From contig SEEM01000003.1 in assembly GCA_004144595.1 (NCBI GenBank), positions 62,001 through 126,000 of the forward strand: a DNA stretch of 64,000 nucleotides, read 5' to 3'. Made by a program: the position numbers and the translations under genes. The stretch comes from Hyphomicrobiales bacterium. GTDB taxonomy: Bacteria; Pseudomonadota; Alphaproteobacteria; Rhizobiales; Beijerinckiaceae. This document shows positions 38,811 through 46,566 of this stretch, piece by piece (position 1 is the stretch's first letter; the number at the start of each line of letters is the position of its first letter). Under the pieces are notes generated by a model. It made no database searches. It was not told the DNA's origin and saw only the letters and a program-made list of their open reading frames with translations.

Positions 38811-39707
38811 ATGGACCGGATCGATGAATTGGCGATCTTCGTCGCGATCGTCGATGCCGGCAGCCTTGCCGGTGCGGCACGGCGGCTGCGCAAGTCTCGC
38901 CCGGCGGTGACGCGTGCGCTCGCCGGGCTGGAGGAGCGCGTCGGGACGCGACTGATCGCGCGGACGACGCGACGCCTGACGCCGAACGATGCGGGCCGGG
39001 CGCTTGCCGCCACGGCCCGGCGCTTGCTCGCCGACTACGAGGTCGCACTGGGCGTCGCGGCGGCCGAGCCAGTCAGCGGCCTCCTGCGCATCACCGCGCC
39101 GCTCTCCTTCGGCCGGCGGCACGTCACGCCGCTGGTGAGCGAGTTCCTCGATCGCTATCCGCAGGTGCAGGTCGAGCTCGTGCTGGCAGACCGCAATCTG
39201 GACCTGATCGAGGAGGATCTACAGCTCGCCGTCCGGATCGGGCCCTTGCCGAATTCCGGACTCTTGATGCGCAAGGTCGGGGAGGTCCGGCGCATCCTCG
39301 TCGCCGCCCCGTCCTATCTCGCGACCTGCCCGCCCTTGCGGCGGCCGGCCGATATCGCGGCGCATGAGACGATCGCGAGCGTCGCGGCCAACCAGACCCT
39401 GACCTGGCGCTTCGGCGGACCGCGATCTGGCAGCACCGTCGTGCCGACGCCGCGGCTGATCGTCAACGAGGTGGAATCGGTGCTGATCGCCGCGCGGGCC
39501 GGGAGGGGGCTGGCAAGGGTGCTGTCCTATCAGGCGGCGGAGGATCTGGCAGCCGGCACGCTGGTGCGCCTGCTGCCGGACTACGAGCCGCCGCCGCTGC
39601 CGGTGCAGCTCGTGATGCCCGGCGGCCGTCAGCCGGCGCCACGCGTCCGGGCCTTCATCGACCATGCGGTGGCGCGCTTGCCGGCGCTCGCGCCGATCAG
39701 GACTTAG
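38811..39707 (+). CDS. LysR family transcriptional regulator
   Basis: The 298-residue regulator has the N-terminal winged helix (residues 1-60; AIVDAGSLAGAARRLRKSRP, then ALAGLEERVGTRLI) and the two-lobed periplasmic-binding-like effector domain (90-290). It is divergent from gst-PPOX and is likely to control them. The inducer is not apparent. Its stop overlaps the sensor kinase stop on the other strand by 3-4 nt. Confidence 0.92.
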   Translation: MDRIDELAIFVAIVDAGSLAGAARRLRKSRPAVTRALAGLEERVGTRLIARTTRRLTPNDAGRALAATARRLLADYEVALGVAAAEPVSGLLRITAPLSFGRRHVTPLVSEFLDRYPQVQVELVLADRNLDLIEEDLQLAVRIGPLPNSGLLMRKVGEVRRILVAAPSYLATCPPLRRPADIAAHETIASVAANQTLTWRFGGPRSGSTVVPTPRLIVNEVESVLIAARAGRGLARVLSYQAAEDLAAGTLVRLLPDYEPPPLPVQLVMPGGRQPAPRVRAFIDHAVARLPALAPIRT

Positions 39708-41161
39708 ACCGGCAATCGGACGGTCGCGCGCAGGCCGCCCAGCGGCGAGTCGGCGAGCATGATGTCGCCGCCATGAGCGCGGGCGATGTCGCGGGCGATG
39801 GCGAGGCCCAGACCGGTGCCGCCACCGTCGACATTGCGGGCCTCGTCGAGGCGGAAGAATGGGCGGAAGACCTCCTCGCGCTGGTCCGGCGGGATGCCGG
39901 GGCCGTCATCGTCGATCATCACGATCAGGTAGCGCGCATCATGGGTCGCGCGGATCGCGATGCGGTCGCCGTAGCGGGCGGCGTTGGAGACCAGATTGGT
40001 CAGCAGGCGGCGGAAGGCGTCCTGGCGGATCACCACCAGCGGATCGCCGACCACCGTCAGCTCGGTCTGGTGGCCCTGCCGTTCGGCATCGGATTTCAGC
40101 TCCTCGAGCAGCGCGCGGATATCGGCCTCGACGGCGGTCTCGCCGGCATCGCCACGGGCGAAGGCGAGATAATCCTCGAGCATGCGGCTCATCTCGTCGA
40201 CATCCTTCTCCAGCGCCTCGATTTCCGAGGACCGCTCCATCAGGGCGAGCGAGAGCTTGAAGCGGGTGAGGATGGTGCGCAGATCGTGGCTGACGCCGTT
40301 GAGCATCGTCGTGCGCTCGCCGATCGAGCGTTCGACGCGCCGCTTCATCTCGATGAAGGCGTTGCCGGCGCGGCGGACCTCGCGGGCGCCTCGCGGCCGG
40401 AAATCGGCGTCGCGCCCCTTGCCGAAGGCCTCCGCCGCATCGGCGAGCTTCAGGATCGGGCGGATCTGGTTGCGCAGGAACAGCACCGCGATGGTCAGCA
40501 GGATCAGCGACGTCCCGATCATCCAGAGCAGGAAGATATGGCTGTTCGAGGCATAGGCCGCGTTGCGCCGCGTCAGGATGCGCATGACGTCCTTGCCCAG
40601 CTTGATGCGGATCTCGATCAGGCTGGAACGGCCGACGGTGTCCAGCCAGAACGGGCGGGCGACCTGCTGGGAAAGCTCCGTCGAGAGCGCGTTGTCGAGC
40701 AGCGAGAAGAATGGGCGCGGACCCGGCGCCGGCAGGTCGGAATCGGCGATGATGTCGAGATCCATGCCGAGCCGCTCGGCCGCTATGCGCGACAGCGTCG
40801 TGGTGTCGGCATCCTGCGGATAGCTCTCGTAGACGTCGATCAGCATGGCGATGTCGGCGGAGACGGCCGATGACAGGCGCTGCGTCACCGTCTGCCAGTG
40901 CCGTTCCATGAAGACATAGGCGATGACCGATTGCAGCAGCACGACCGGTGCGATGACGATGACCAGCGCGCGCGGATAGAGCCCCTTGGGCATATAGCGC
41001 GCGACGACCTGCAAGGGCCGGCCGAGACGCTTGAGCGCCGGCCGCAGCGTCTTGCCGAGGGTGTCGACCGCCTGCTCCAACCCGCCGGGGATACGCGCCA
41101 TCGCGCGCGCCGCAGCGCGCAGCGCGGATGGGCCTTTCCTGCCGGGTTGCAGCGGTGTCAC
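39704..41161 (-). CDS. EnvZ-like sensor histidine kinase
   Basis: The start is GTG overlapping the response-regulator stop in GTGA, giving 485 residues; a downstream ATG (MARIPGG) is possible. Two membrane segments (about 75-95 and 235-260) flank a periplasmic region. HAMP follows, then the H-box GVSHDLRTILTRFKL. The usual Pro after HDLRT is Ile. The ATPase domain has NLVSNAARYG, DDDGPGIPPDQ and GTGLGLAIA. It works with the OmpR-like regulator upstream. The signal is unknown; osmolarity is the family default. Confidence 0.92.
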   Translation of the reverse strand: MTPLQPGRKGPSALRAAARAMARIPGGLEQAVDTLGKTLRPALKRLGRPLQVVARYMPKGLYPRALVIVIAPVVLLQSVIAYVFMERHWQTVTQRLSSAVSADIAMLIDVYESYPQDADTTTLSRIAAERLGMDLDIIADSDLPAPGPRPFFSLLDNALSTELSQQVARPFWLDTVGRSSLIEIRIKLGKDVMRILTRRNAAYASNSHIFLLWMIGTSLILLTIAVLFLRNQIRPILKLADAAEAFGKGRDADFRPRGAREVRRAGNAFIEMKRRVERSIGERTTMLNGVSHDLRTILTRFKLSLALMERSSEIEALEKDVDEMSRMLEDYLAFARGDAGETAVEADIRALLEELKSDAERQGHQTELTVVGDPLVVIRQDAFRRLLTNLVSNAARYGDRIAIRATHDARYLIVMIDDDGPGIPPDQREEVFRPFFRLDEARNVDGGGTGLGLAIARDIARAHGGDIMLADSPLGGLRATVRLPV

Positions 41162-41901
41162 GTCCGGTCCGTCACCAGCCTGTAGCCGACGCCGCGCACG
41201 GTCTGGAGGTAGAGCGGGTCGGTCTGGTCGCGCTCGACCTTGCGGCGCAAACGGTTCATCTGGACATCGACGGTGCGGTCGTTGGCGGCCGAGCCCTGTG
41301 CGGCCAGTTCCTCGCGTGGCACGACTTCGCCGGCGCGCTCGGCCAGCGCGGTCAGGATCTCGCGCTCGCGCTCGGTCAGGCGGATGGTCTCCTCGCCCTT
41401 GCGCAGTTCGCCGCGCGCGAGACCGTAGATGAAGGGGCCGAAGCGGACGAAATCGGGTCGCGTGCCGGATTGGGCGGATTCGACGACGAGCGTGCGCTTC
41501 AGGATATTGCCGAGTCGCAGCAGCAATTCGCGCGGCTCGAACGGCTTTGAGAGATAGTCGTCGACGCCGATCTCGAGACCGTTGATGCGGTCCTTGCCGT
41601 CGGCGCGGGCAGTCAGCATCAGGATCGGCACGGCCGAGCCGCCGCGGAAGCGGCGGGCGAAGTCGAAGCCGTTCTCGCCGGGCATCATCACGTCGAGCAC
41701 GATCGCGTCGAAGACGAGATTGCCGAGCCGCGTATCGGCCTCGGCCGCATTGGCCGCCGTCGTCACGCGATAGCCGTTGTCGCTGAGGAAACGCCCGAGC
41801 AATTCGCGCAGGCGCCGGTCGTCGTCGACGACGAGGACATGCGGGGCTTCGTCGGGCAGGGGCTTGCGGGCCGGCTTCGCCAGGGTCTCGGTTGCGATCA
41901 T
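41158..41901 (-). CDS. OmpR family response regulator
   Basis: The 247-residue protein has a receiver with the acidic DDD at 26-28, phospho-acceptor D70 (AIVLDVMMPG) and the Lys in YLSKPFEPRELLLR. A winged-helix output domain follows, with RTVDVQMNRLRRKVE and the closing TVRGVGYRLV. It precedes and overlaps the EnvZ-like kinase by 4 nt. The first 15 residues are a variable extension. Together they form a two-gene operon downstream of the composite palindrome. Confidence 0.94.
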   Translation of the reverse strand: MIATETLAKPARKPLPDEAPHVLVVDDDRRLRELLGRFLSDNGYRVTTAANAAEADTRLGNLVFDAIVLDVMMPGENGFDFARRFRGGSAVPILMLTARADGKDRINGLEIGVDDYLSKPFEPRELLLRLGNILKRTLVVESAQSGTRPDFVRFGPFIYGLARGELRKGEETIRLTEREREILTALAERAGEVVPREELAAQGSAANDRTVDVQMNRLRRKVERDQTDPLYLQTVRGVGYRLVTDRT

Positions 41902-41996
41902 CTCGCGCCTTTCTCCTGCGCCGGTCTCGAAGCCGGCGCGCCGCGGTGCAGGGCTCCCATAGCATAACGCAGCGAGCCGGTCGTCGCTAAGAGAGC

Positions 41997-42039
41997 CTAG
42001 AGTATCCGACTGAATATCGTATTCAGCCCGATACTCTAG
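41997..42039. repeat. Composite palindrome, part A, copy 2
   Basis: The left arm CTAGAGTATCCGACTGAAT and right arm ATTCAGCCCGATACTCTAG pair at 17 of 19 positions around the same ATCGT loop as at 31687. Two base pairs differ from that copy by compensating changes on both arms. Confidence 0.9.
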
Positions 42040-42051
42040 CGCTTCGATTGC

Positions 42052-42097
42052 GCATCGGCTTTCTGCGAAAACCGCGTGCCATTTTTCGGGCCGATGC
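42052..42097. repeat. Composite palindrome, part B, copy 5
   Basis: A 46-bp GCATCGG / CCGATGC hairpin with an inner GCGAAAA / TTTTTCG pair. The 12-nt spacing from part A is identical to the other composite copy. It abuts the marR stop. Confidence 0.85.
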
Positions 42098-42098
42098 T

Positions 42099-42641
42099 CT
42101 AGGGCTTGTCGAGAAGGCGCTCCACCTTCGGCCGCTCGCCGGGGTCGATCAGCGCGGCCAGATAGCGGGCGGCGATGGCTGCGGTTTCAGGCGCCGCACC
42201 CTCCAACGCGCGGTTGATGCGCTTCGCCTGGAGGCGGACGAGGCGCAGCGCCAGGTCCTGGCCCGAAGGCGTGGTGTGGAGATGGCGCTGGCGCTTGTCC
42301 TGCCGGCCGGTGCGCTGCTCGATATAGCCCTTCTCGACCAGCTCCTTGAGGACGCGATTCAGGCTCTGCTTGGTGATCTGGAGGATGTCGAGCAGCTCGG
42401 CGATGGTCAGGCCCGGCCGGCGCTGGACGAAGTGCAGGACCCGGTGATGGGCGCGGCCGAAGCCGTAATCGGCGAGGATACGGTCAGGGTCGCCAACGAA
42501 GTCGCGATAGGCGAAGAACAGCAGCTCGATCAGGTCATGCGGCACAGCCTCCGAGGAGGTCCTGAGCGGCAGGTCGTCGGCGTCGGAAGGGGGTGGAGCC
42601 AAAACGCGCTTTCCAAAAATTTGGGTCAGCCTTATTGACAT
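42099..42641 (-). CDS. MarR family transcriptional regulator (divergent from ilvE)
   Basis: The 180-residue protein has the MarR winged helix around residues 75-130 (GLTIAELLDILQITKQSLN; then EKGYIEQRTGRQDKRQRHL). The N-terminal and C-terminal helices supply the dimer. It is divergent from ilvE across 146 bp, an arrangement repeated in many Rhizobiales. This hints that it senses branched-chain amino or keto acids, but no ligand is known. Confidence 0.9.
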   Translation of the reverse strand: MSIRLTQIFGKRVLAPPPSDADDLPLRTSSEAVPHDLIELLFFAYRDFVGDPDRILADYGFGRAHHRVLHFVQRRPGLTIAELLDILQITKQSLNRVLKELVEKGYIEQRTGRQDKRQRHLHTTPSGQDLALRLVRLQAKRINRALEGAAPETAAIAARYLAALIDPGERPKVERLLDKP

Positions 42642-42787
42642 ATCTCAGACGCAAGATTACCGGTCAAGGGCGCTGAGCGAACGATTATTTCAAAACGTCT
42701 CGCTGCAGCGCAGCTTTAGACTCTCGCTTGCGTTCCGAAAACGGCTGTGTCCGAGTTTCGGTAGCAAGCACCCTCGGAGACAAGTCC
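42642..42787. promoter_or_regulatory. marR-ilvE divergent control region
   Basis: This 146-bp gap has an AT-rich part (42617-42660, CCTTATTGACATATCTCAG) likely to hold promoters and a MarR site. A degraded hairpin (CCGAAAACGG ... GAGTTTCGG, about 42735-42765) sits near the ilvE ribosome site. The operator is not defined. Confidence 0.4.
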
Positions 42788-43675
42788 ATGTCAGTCATTC
42801 CTTTCGACCAGCGCGATGGCGTCATCTGGTTCGACGGCAAGCTTGTGCCGTGGAAGGACGCCCGGATTCACGTACTGACTCATGGCCTGCATTACGGCTC
42901 CTGCATCTTCGAGGGCGAGCGTTCCTATGGCGGCGTGATCTACAAGAGCACCGAACATTCGCAGCGCTTCCACAAGTCGGCCGAGATCATGGATTTCACG
43001 ATCCCCTATTCGGTCGCCGAGCTCGACGAGGCCAAGTATCTCTGCCTGAAGGAAAACGGCCTGAAGGACGCCTATCTGCGCCCGGTCGCCTGGCGCGGCT
43101 CGGAGATGATGGCGGTGTCCGGCATGAACAACACGATCCACACCGCGATCGCCGTGTGGGAATGGCCGAGCATGTTCGACATGGCGGCGAAGCTGAAGGG
43201 CATCCGCCTCGACGTCGCGGATTACCGCCGGCCCGATCCGGCCTGCGCGCCTGTTCATGCCAAGGCGGCGGGCCTCTACATGATCTGCTCGCTCTCCAAG
43301 CATAAGGCGGAGCGCGCCGGCTATGCCGACGCGATGATGCTCGATTGGGAAGGCAATGTCGCCGAATGCACCGGCGCCAACATCTTCTTCATCAAGGACG
43401 GTGTGATCCACACGCCGCTGGCCGACCGCTTCCTGAACGGCATCACACGCCAGTCGGTGATCGACCTGTGCCGGGAGCGCGGCTTCGAGGTGGTCGAGCG
43501 CCGCATCCGGCCGGAGGAACTGGAGAGCTTCAACGAGTGCTTCATCACCGGCTCGGCCGCCGAGGTGACGCTGGTCTCCGAGATCGGCCCGTACAACTTC
43601 ATCACCGGCAATATGGGCAAGGTGGTGATGGAGGATTACTCGGCGGCGGTGCGCTCGCAGCCGAAGGCGGCGTGA
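42788..43675 (+). CDS. ilvE: Branched-chain amino-acid aminotransferase
   Basis: The 295-residue fold-type IV PLP enzyme starts at 42788 with GGAGA upstream. The PLP lysine is K159 in HAKAAGLY, and the phosphate-binding GNVAECTGANIF segment follows. Substrate side-chain loops include HGLHYGSCIFEGERSYGG. It interconverts Val, Leu and Ile with their keto acids. A D-amino-acid transaminase reading is less likely from this pattern. Confidence 0.93.
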   Translation: MSVIPFDQRDGVIWFDGKLVPWKDARIHVLTHGLHYGSCIFEGERSYGGVIYKSTEHSQRFHKSAEIMDFTIPYSVAELDEAKYLCLKENGLKDAYLRPVAWRGSEMMAVSGMNNTIHTAIAVWEWPSMFDMAAKLKGIRLDVADYRRPDPACAPVHAKAAGLYMICSLSKHKAERAGYADAMMLDWEGNVAECTGANIFFIKDGVIHTPLADRFLNGITRQSVIDLCRERGFEVVERRIRPEELESFNECFITGSAAEVTLVSEIGPYNFITGNMGKVVMEDYSAAVRSQPKAA

Positions 43676-43696
43676 TCGCTCGCTAACCCCGTCCCT

Positions 43697-43972
43697 CGTT
43701 GTCATTCCGGGGCGCGCCTCAGGGGCGAACCCGGAAGCCATGAACACAGCGCTACTCCAGTTCGTGATGCTCGCCCCTGTGGCGGGCATCCACGTCTTGA
43801 ACACCGCACTGCATCGATGAAGATGTGGATGGTCGGGACAAGCCCGACCATGACGAAAGGGTCGTGCGCTTAAGGCGCCGGGTTCTTCGCCTACGCGAAG
43901 CCCCGGAATAACAAGGGTGGTTCTGAACGAGATTCTCGGGTCGCAGCTTTACTCCGCCCGGGAATGACGCGC
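43697..43972. repeat. Dispersed-repeat-like intergenic block with palindromes
   Basis: The gap after ilvE looks like a degenerate copy of the long intergenic repeats seen in Rhizobiales: a CATTCCGGGGCGCG opening, then ATGGTCGGG / CCCGACCAT (43830-43852) as a perfect 9-bp palindrome, and TTCGC / GCGAA in a second hairpin near 43885. It contains no supported gene. Confidence 0.55.
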
Positions 43973-43973
43973 T

Positions 43974-45005
43974 CTATTTCCCCCTGCTGCGATAGAGCGT
44001 GATCCAGTCCTCGGACGCGATGCCGCGGCATTCGCCCATCAGGCTGAGCTCGGTCTGGACGAAGGCGTTGCCGGTCCAGGCATAGCCGCCAGTCGCGCCG
44101 CAATCGCCGATGCCCCGGCCCTTGGCGAAGAATGCGAGGTGGCCGGTCCGCGGATCGAAGCTCGCATTGGTCAAATCGTTGCCACCGCCGGCGAAGCTCA
44201 GCGGCGTCGCCTTGGAGGGTTCGTTCTCGGGCATGAGGAAGAACGAGGACGAGACGTTGTAAGCGCCGCGCGAGCAGGCGAGGGCAACCAATATCCGCTT
44301 GTTCCCGAGCGCCCAGGCCTCATCCTGTTCCATCAGGGCGGCATCGTCCTCGCAGGAATCCGGGTCCTTCTTCTTCAGCTCGGCGCGCAGGCCTGCGGCC
44401 TGCTGCTTGCCCGTCTTCATGTCGAGCATCGGCGGCGCCGGAACGGCCGCTATCATGGGAAGCGGCGGAGCGGGTGGTACGGCGGCATTCTCGCCTTTGC
44501 GGATGAGCGCCGTGGTGGTTGCGAGCCTTCCCTGCTGCTCGTCGATCCAGAGCATTGCCGCAACCGAGCCGGCGAGCGAGACGCTCCCCGTCAGACCGGG
44601 GGCAGTGACGGTCAGTTTCGTGGCCTTGCGCGCGGCTTCGATCAGTGCCGCCATGTCCGCGGCCGCGAAAGTCAGCGTGGCCAGATCGGCATCGACTGTG
44701 ACGGGAAGGGCCTTGCCGCCTGCTGGGAACGCGGCGCCGTCGAGCCTGAGCTGGACCGTGCGGGGCGGGGTCTTCCAGTCGCCGCGGAACTTGAGCACGA
44801 GGCTGGCCGTTCCCTGGGGACCGGCTGCGCGCTCCAAGCGCAGATAGGTGATCGGATCGGCTCCCTCCGACGGCAGCGAAAGGGCAGCGCAGGTCCTGGT
44901 GTTGTCGCAGCCGGCCATCCAGTCGCGGAAGGTCTTCGGCTCCGGCGCGGCTGCGAGGGCCAGCGCCGGGAGCATAGCGAGGCAGGCGCCGAGTGCCGCG
45001 CCCAT
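43974..45005 (-). CDS. DUF1176 domain-containing secreted protein
   Basis: The start at 45005 leaves a signal peptide (ACLAMLPALALAAAPEP) and a 343-residue product; an earlier in-frame ATG at 45053 would overlap moaE. DUF1176 features are KTFRDWMAGCDNTRTCAAL after the signal, and near the end GRGIGDCGATGGYAWTG with ECRGIASEDWITLYR. Several conserved cysteines suggest disulfides in the periplasm. Function unknown. It follows moaE by 7 nt. Confidence 0.85.
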   Translation of the reverse strand: MGAALGACLAMLPALALAAAPEPKTFRDWMAGCDNTRTCAALSLPSEGADPITYLRLERAAGPQGTASLVLKFRGDWKTPPRTVQLRLDGAAFPAGGKALPVTVDADLATLTFAAADMAALIEAARKATKLTVTAPGLTGSVSLAGSVAAMLWIDEQQGRLATTTALIRKGENAAVPPAPPLPMIAAVPAPPMLDMKTGKQQAAGLRAELKKKDPDSCEDDAALMEQDEAWALGNKRILVALACSRGAYNVSSSFFLMPENEPSKATPLSFAGGGNDLTNASFDPRTGHLAFFAKGRGIGDCGATGGYAWTGNAFVQTELSLMGECRGIASEDWITLYRSRGK

Positions 45006-45012
45006 CGCGCCG

Positions 45013-45480
45013 TCAGGTGGCCAGGTCCCAGCGTTTCGCCGCATCGTCGTCATCCGCCTTCGCCTCGACCCAGCCGCCAAGCGTACCGTCGGCGCGGTGC
45101 TCGCGCTTCCAGAACGGCGCGCGCGTCTTGAGATAGTCCATCATGAAATCGGCGGCCTCGAAGGCTGCACGGCGGTGCGCGGAAGCCGCCATTACCAGCA
45201 CGATCTGCTCGCCCGGCTTGACCAGCCCGTAACGGTGGATCGCGACGAGGCCCATCAGCGGCCAGCGAGTGGCGGCCTCTGTAGCGGCGCGCGCGATCTC
45301 GGCCTCGGCCATGCCGGGATAATGCTCGAGCTCGAGCGCGGCAAGAGTCCCGGCCTCGTCGCGGCACAACCCGGTGAAGGATACGACGGCGCCGATATCG
45401 GCGCGGCCGGCCGAGAGGGCATCGCTCTCGTCCTGAAGCGAGAAATCCTCCCGCTGAATGCGGATCAGGGGCGCGGTCAC
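45013..45480 (-). CDS. moaE: Molybdopterin synthase catalytic subunit
   Basis: The 155-residue protein has the MoaE core GAVVSFTGLCRDE, an LELEHYPGMAE strand, and the lysine pair region FMMDYLKTRAPFWKRE. It uses the thiocarboxylate of MoaD to convert precursor Z into molybdopterin. It starts 4 nt after the moaD stop. Other moa genes are not in the window. Confidence 0.95.
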   Translation of the reverse strand: MTAPLIRIQREDFSLQDESDALSAGRADIGAVVSFTGLCRDEAGTLAALELEHYPGMAEAEIARAATEAATRWPLMGLVAIHRYGLVKPGEQIVLVMAASAHRRAAFEAADFMMDYLKTRAPFWKREHRADGTLGGWVEAKADDDDAAKRWDLAT

Positions 45481-45484
45481 GGCC

Positions 45485-45778
45485 TCAGCCGCCGGTCATA
45501 GGCGGGAAGAAGGCGATCTCGCGAACCTGGCCCAGCTGCGCCTGAGGCTTGGCATGGACATGGTCGAGCGCGGCACGCACCACGGCCTCGTTGGCGAAGG
45601 CGGCCTCGTAGCCCTCGCCGCGCGCCTTCAGCCAGCGCACGAGATCGGCAATGGTGGCGAGGTCGGCGGGAATGTCGAGCGTTTCCTCGGGCAGGCCGAC
45701 GCGCTCGCGCACCCAGGCGAAATAGACGATGCGGACCGGGCGCGTGCCCGCCGCTGACGTGACGGCCGCGGTGCTCAT
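45485..45778 (-). CDS. moaD: Molybdopterin synthase sulfur carrier subunit
   Basis: The 97-residue ubiquitin-like protein ends with the required Gly-Gly (PPMTGG). Strands include VRIVYFAWVRERVGLPEE and the REIAFFPP before the tail. The ATG overlaps the pgsA stop by 4 nt in ATGA, so it depends on the pgsA transcript. An N-terminal extension of about 12 residues is present. Confidence 0.94.
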   Translation of the reverse strand: MSTAAVTSAAGTRPVRIVYFAWVRERVGLPEETLDIPADLATIADLVRWLKARGEGYEAAFANEAVVRAALDHVHAKPQAQLGQVREIAFFPPMTGG

Positions 45779-46398
45779 GGCGTGCGCTCGTCTTCCGCGA
45801 CGAGATGGCGGATGCCGGCGTTGAAATAGTCCCAGCCGGTATAAATCGTCAGGCCTGCCGCGGCCCAGAGCAGGACGATGCCGATCGTGGTGTTGCCGGG
45901 CAGCACCTTGTCGCCGGCCGGTCCGACGACGAGGAAGCCGAGCGCAAAAAGCTGCGCCGTCGTCTTCCATTTGGCGACCTTGCTGACGGGAACGCTGACC
46001 TTAAGGTCGGCCAGGAACTCGCGCAGGCCGGAGACCAGGATCTCGCGGCAGAGGATCACGATCGCGGCCCAGAGCGTCCAGCCCTCGATCTGGCCGGTGT
46101 AGACCAGCATCAGCAGCAGGGCAGCGACGAGCAGCTTGTCGGCGATCGGATCGAGCATGCGGCCGATGGCCGATTGCTGGCTCCAGGCGCGGGCGATGTA
46201 GCCGTCGAGATAATCGGTGATGGCTGCCAGCGTGTAGATTCCCAGCGCAAGCCAGCGCATCCAGTCGTCGCGCGGCCAGAACAGGATCGCCACCAGGGCC
46301 GGGATCGCCAGGATCCGCCCGTAGGTGAGGAGGTTGGGCAGCGACCAGGGGCCGCGCCGCCTGATGGCGTCTGGAAGAATCGTCACGGGAAGCACCAA
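45775..46398 (-). CDS. pgsA: CDP-diacylglycerol-glycerol-3-phosphate 3-phosphatidyltransferase
   Basis: The 207-residue membrane enzyme makes phosphatidylglycerol phosphate. The CDP-alcohol phosphotransferase motif DYLDGYIARA...GRMLDPIADK lies near residues 65-90. About five helices are visible, starting NLLTYGRILAIPALVAILF. It lies between uvrC and moaD on the minus strand, the uvrC-pgsA order common in proteobacteria. Confidence 0.94.
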   Translation of the reverse strand: MVLPVTILPDAIRRRGPWSLPNLLTYGRILAIPALVAILFWPRDDWMRWLALGIYTLAAITDYLDGYIARAWSQQSAIGRMLDPIADKLLVAALLLMLVYTGQIEGWTLWAAIVILCREILVSGLREFLADLKVSVPVSKVAKWKTTAQLFALGFLVVGPAGDKVLPGNTTIGIVLLWAAAGLTIYTGWDYFNAGIRHLVAEDERTP

Positions 46399-46520
46399 AG
46401 CAAGGCGGCAGCAGTAGCGTCAACACGCAACAGCGTGAATGTGGCAGAACTTCGCGACCCCGTCAGCTGGGAACCCCGATTGCGGAAGGCAAAAAACGGC
46501 CCCGCTCTCGAAATTATCGG

Positions 46521-46565
46521 GCATTGCTCCCGCGAAAAGCCGGATCCGGTTTTCTCGCGCAATGC
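46521..46565. repeat. Intergenic palindrome, variant, copy 6
   Basis: The ends are GCATTGC / GCAATGC with inner stem CGCGAAAAGCCGG / CCGGTTTTCTCGCG. It lies right after the uvrC stop on the minus strand and may serve as its terminator. Confidence 0.7.
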
Positions 46566-46566
46566 T

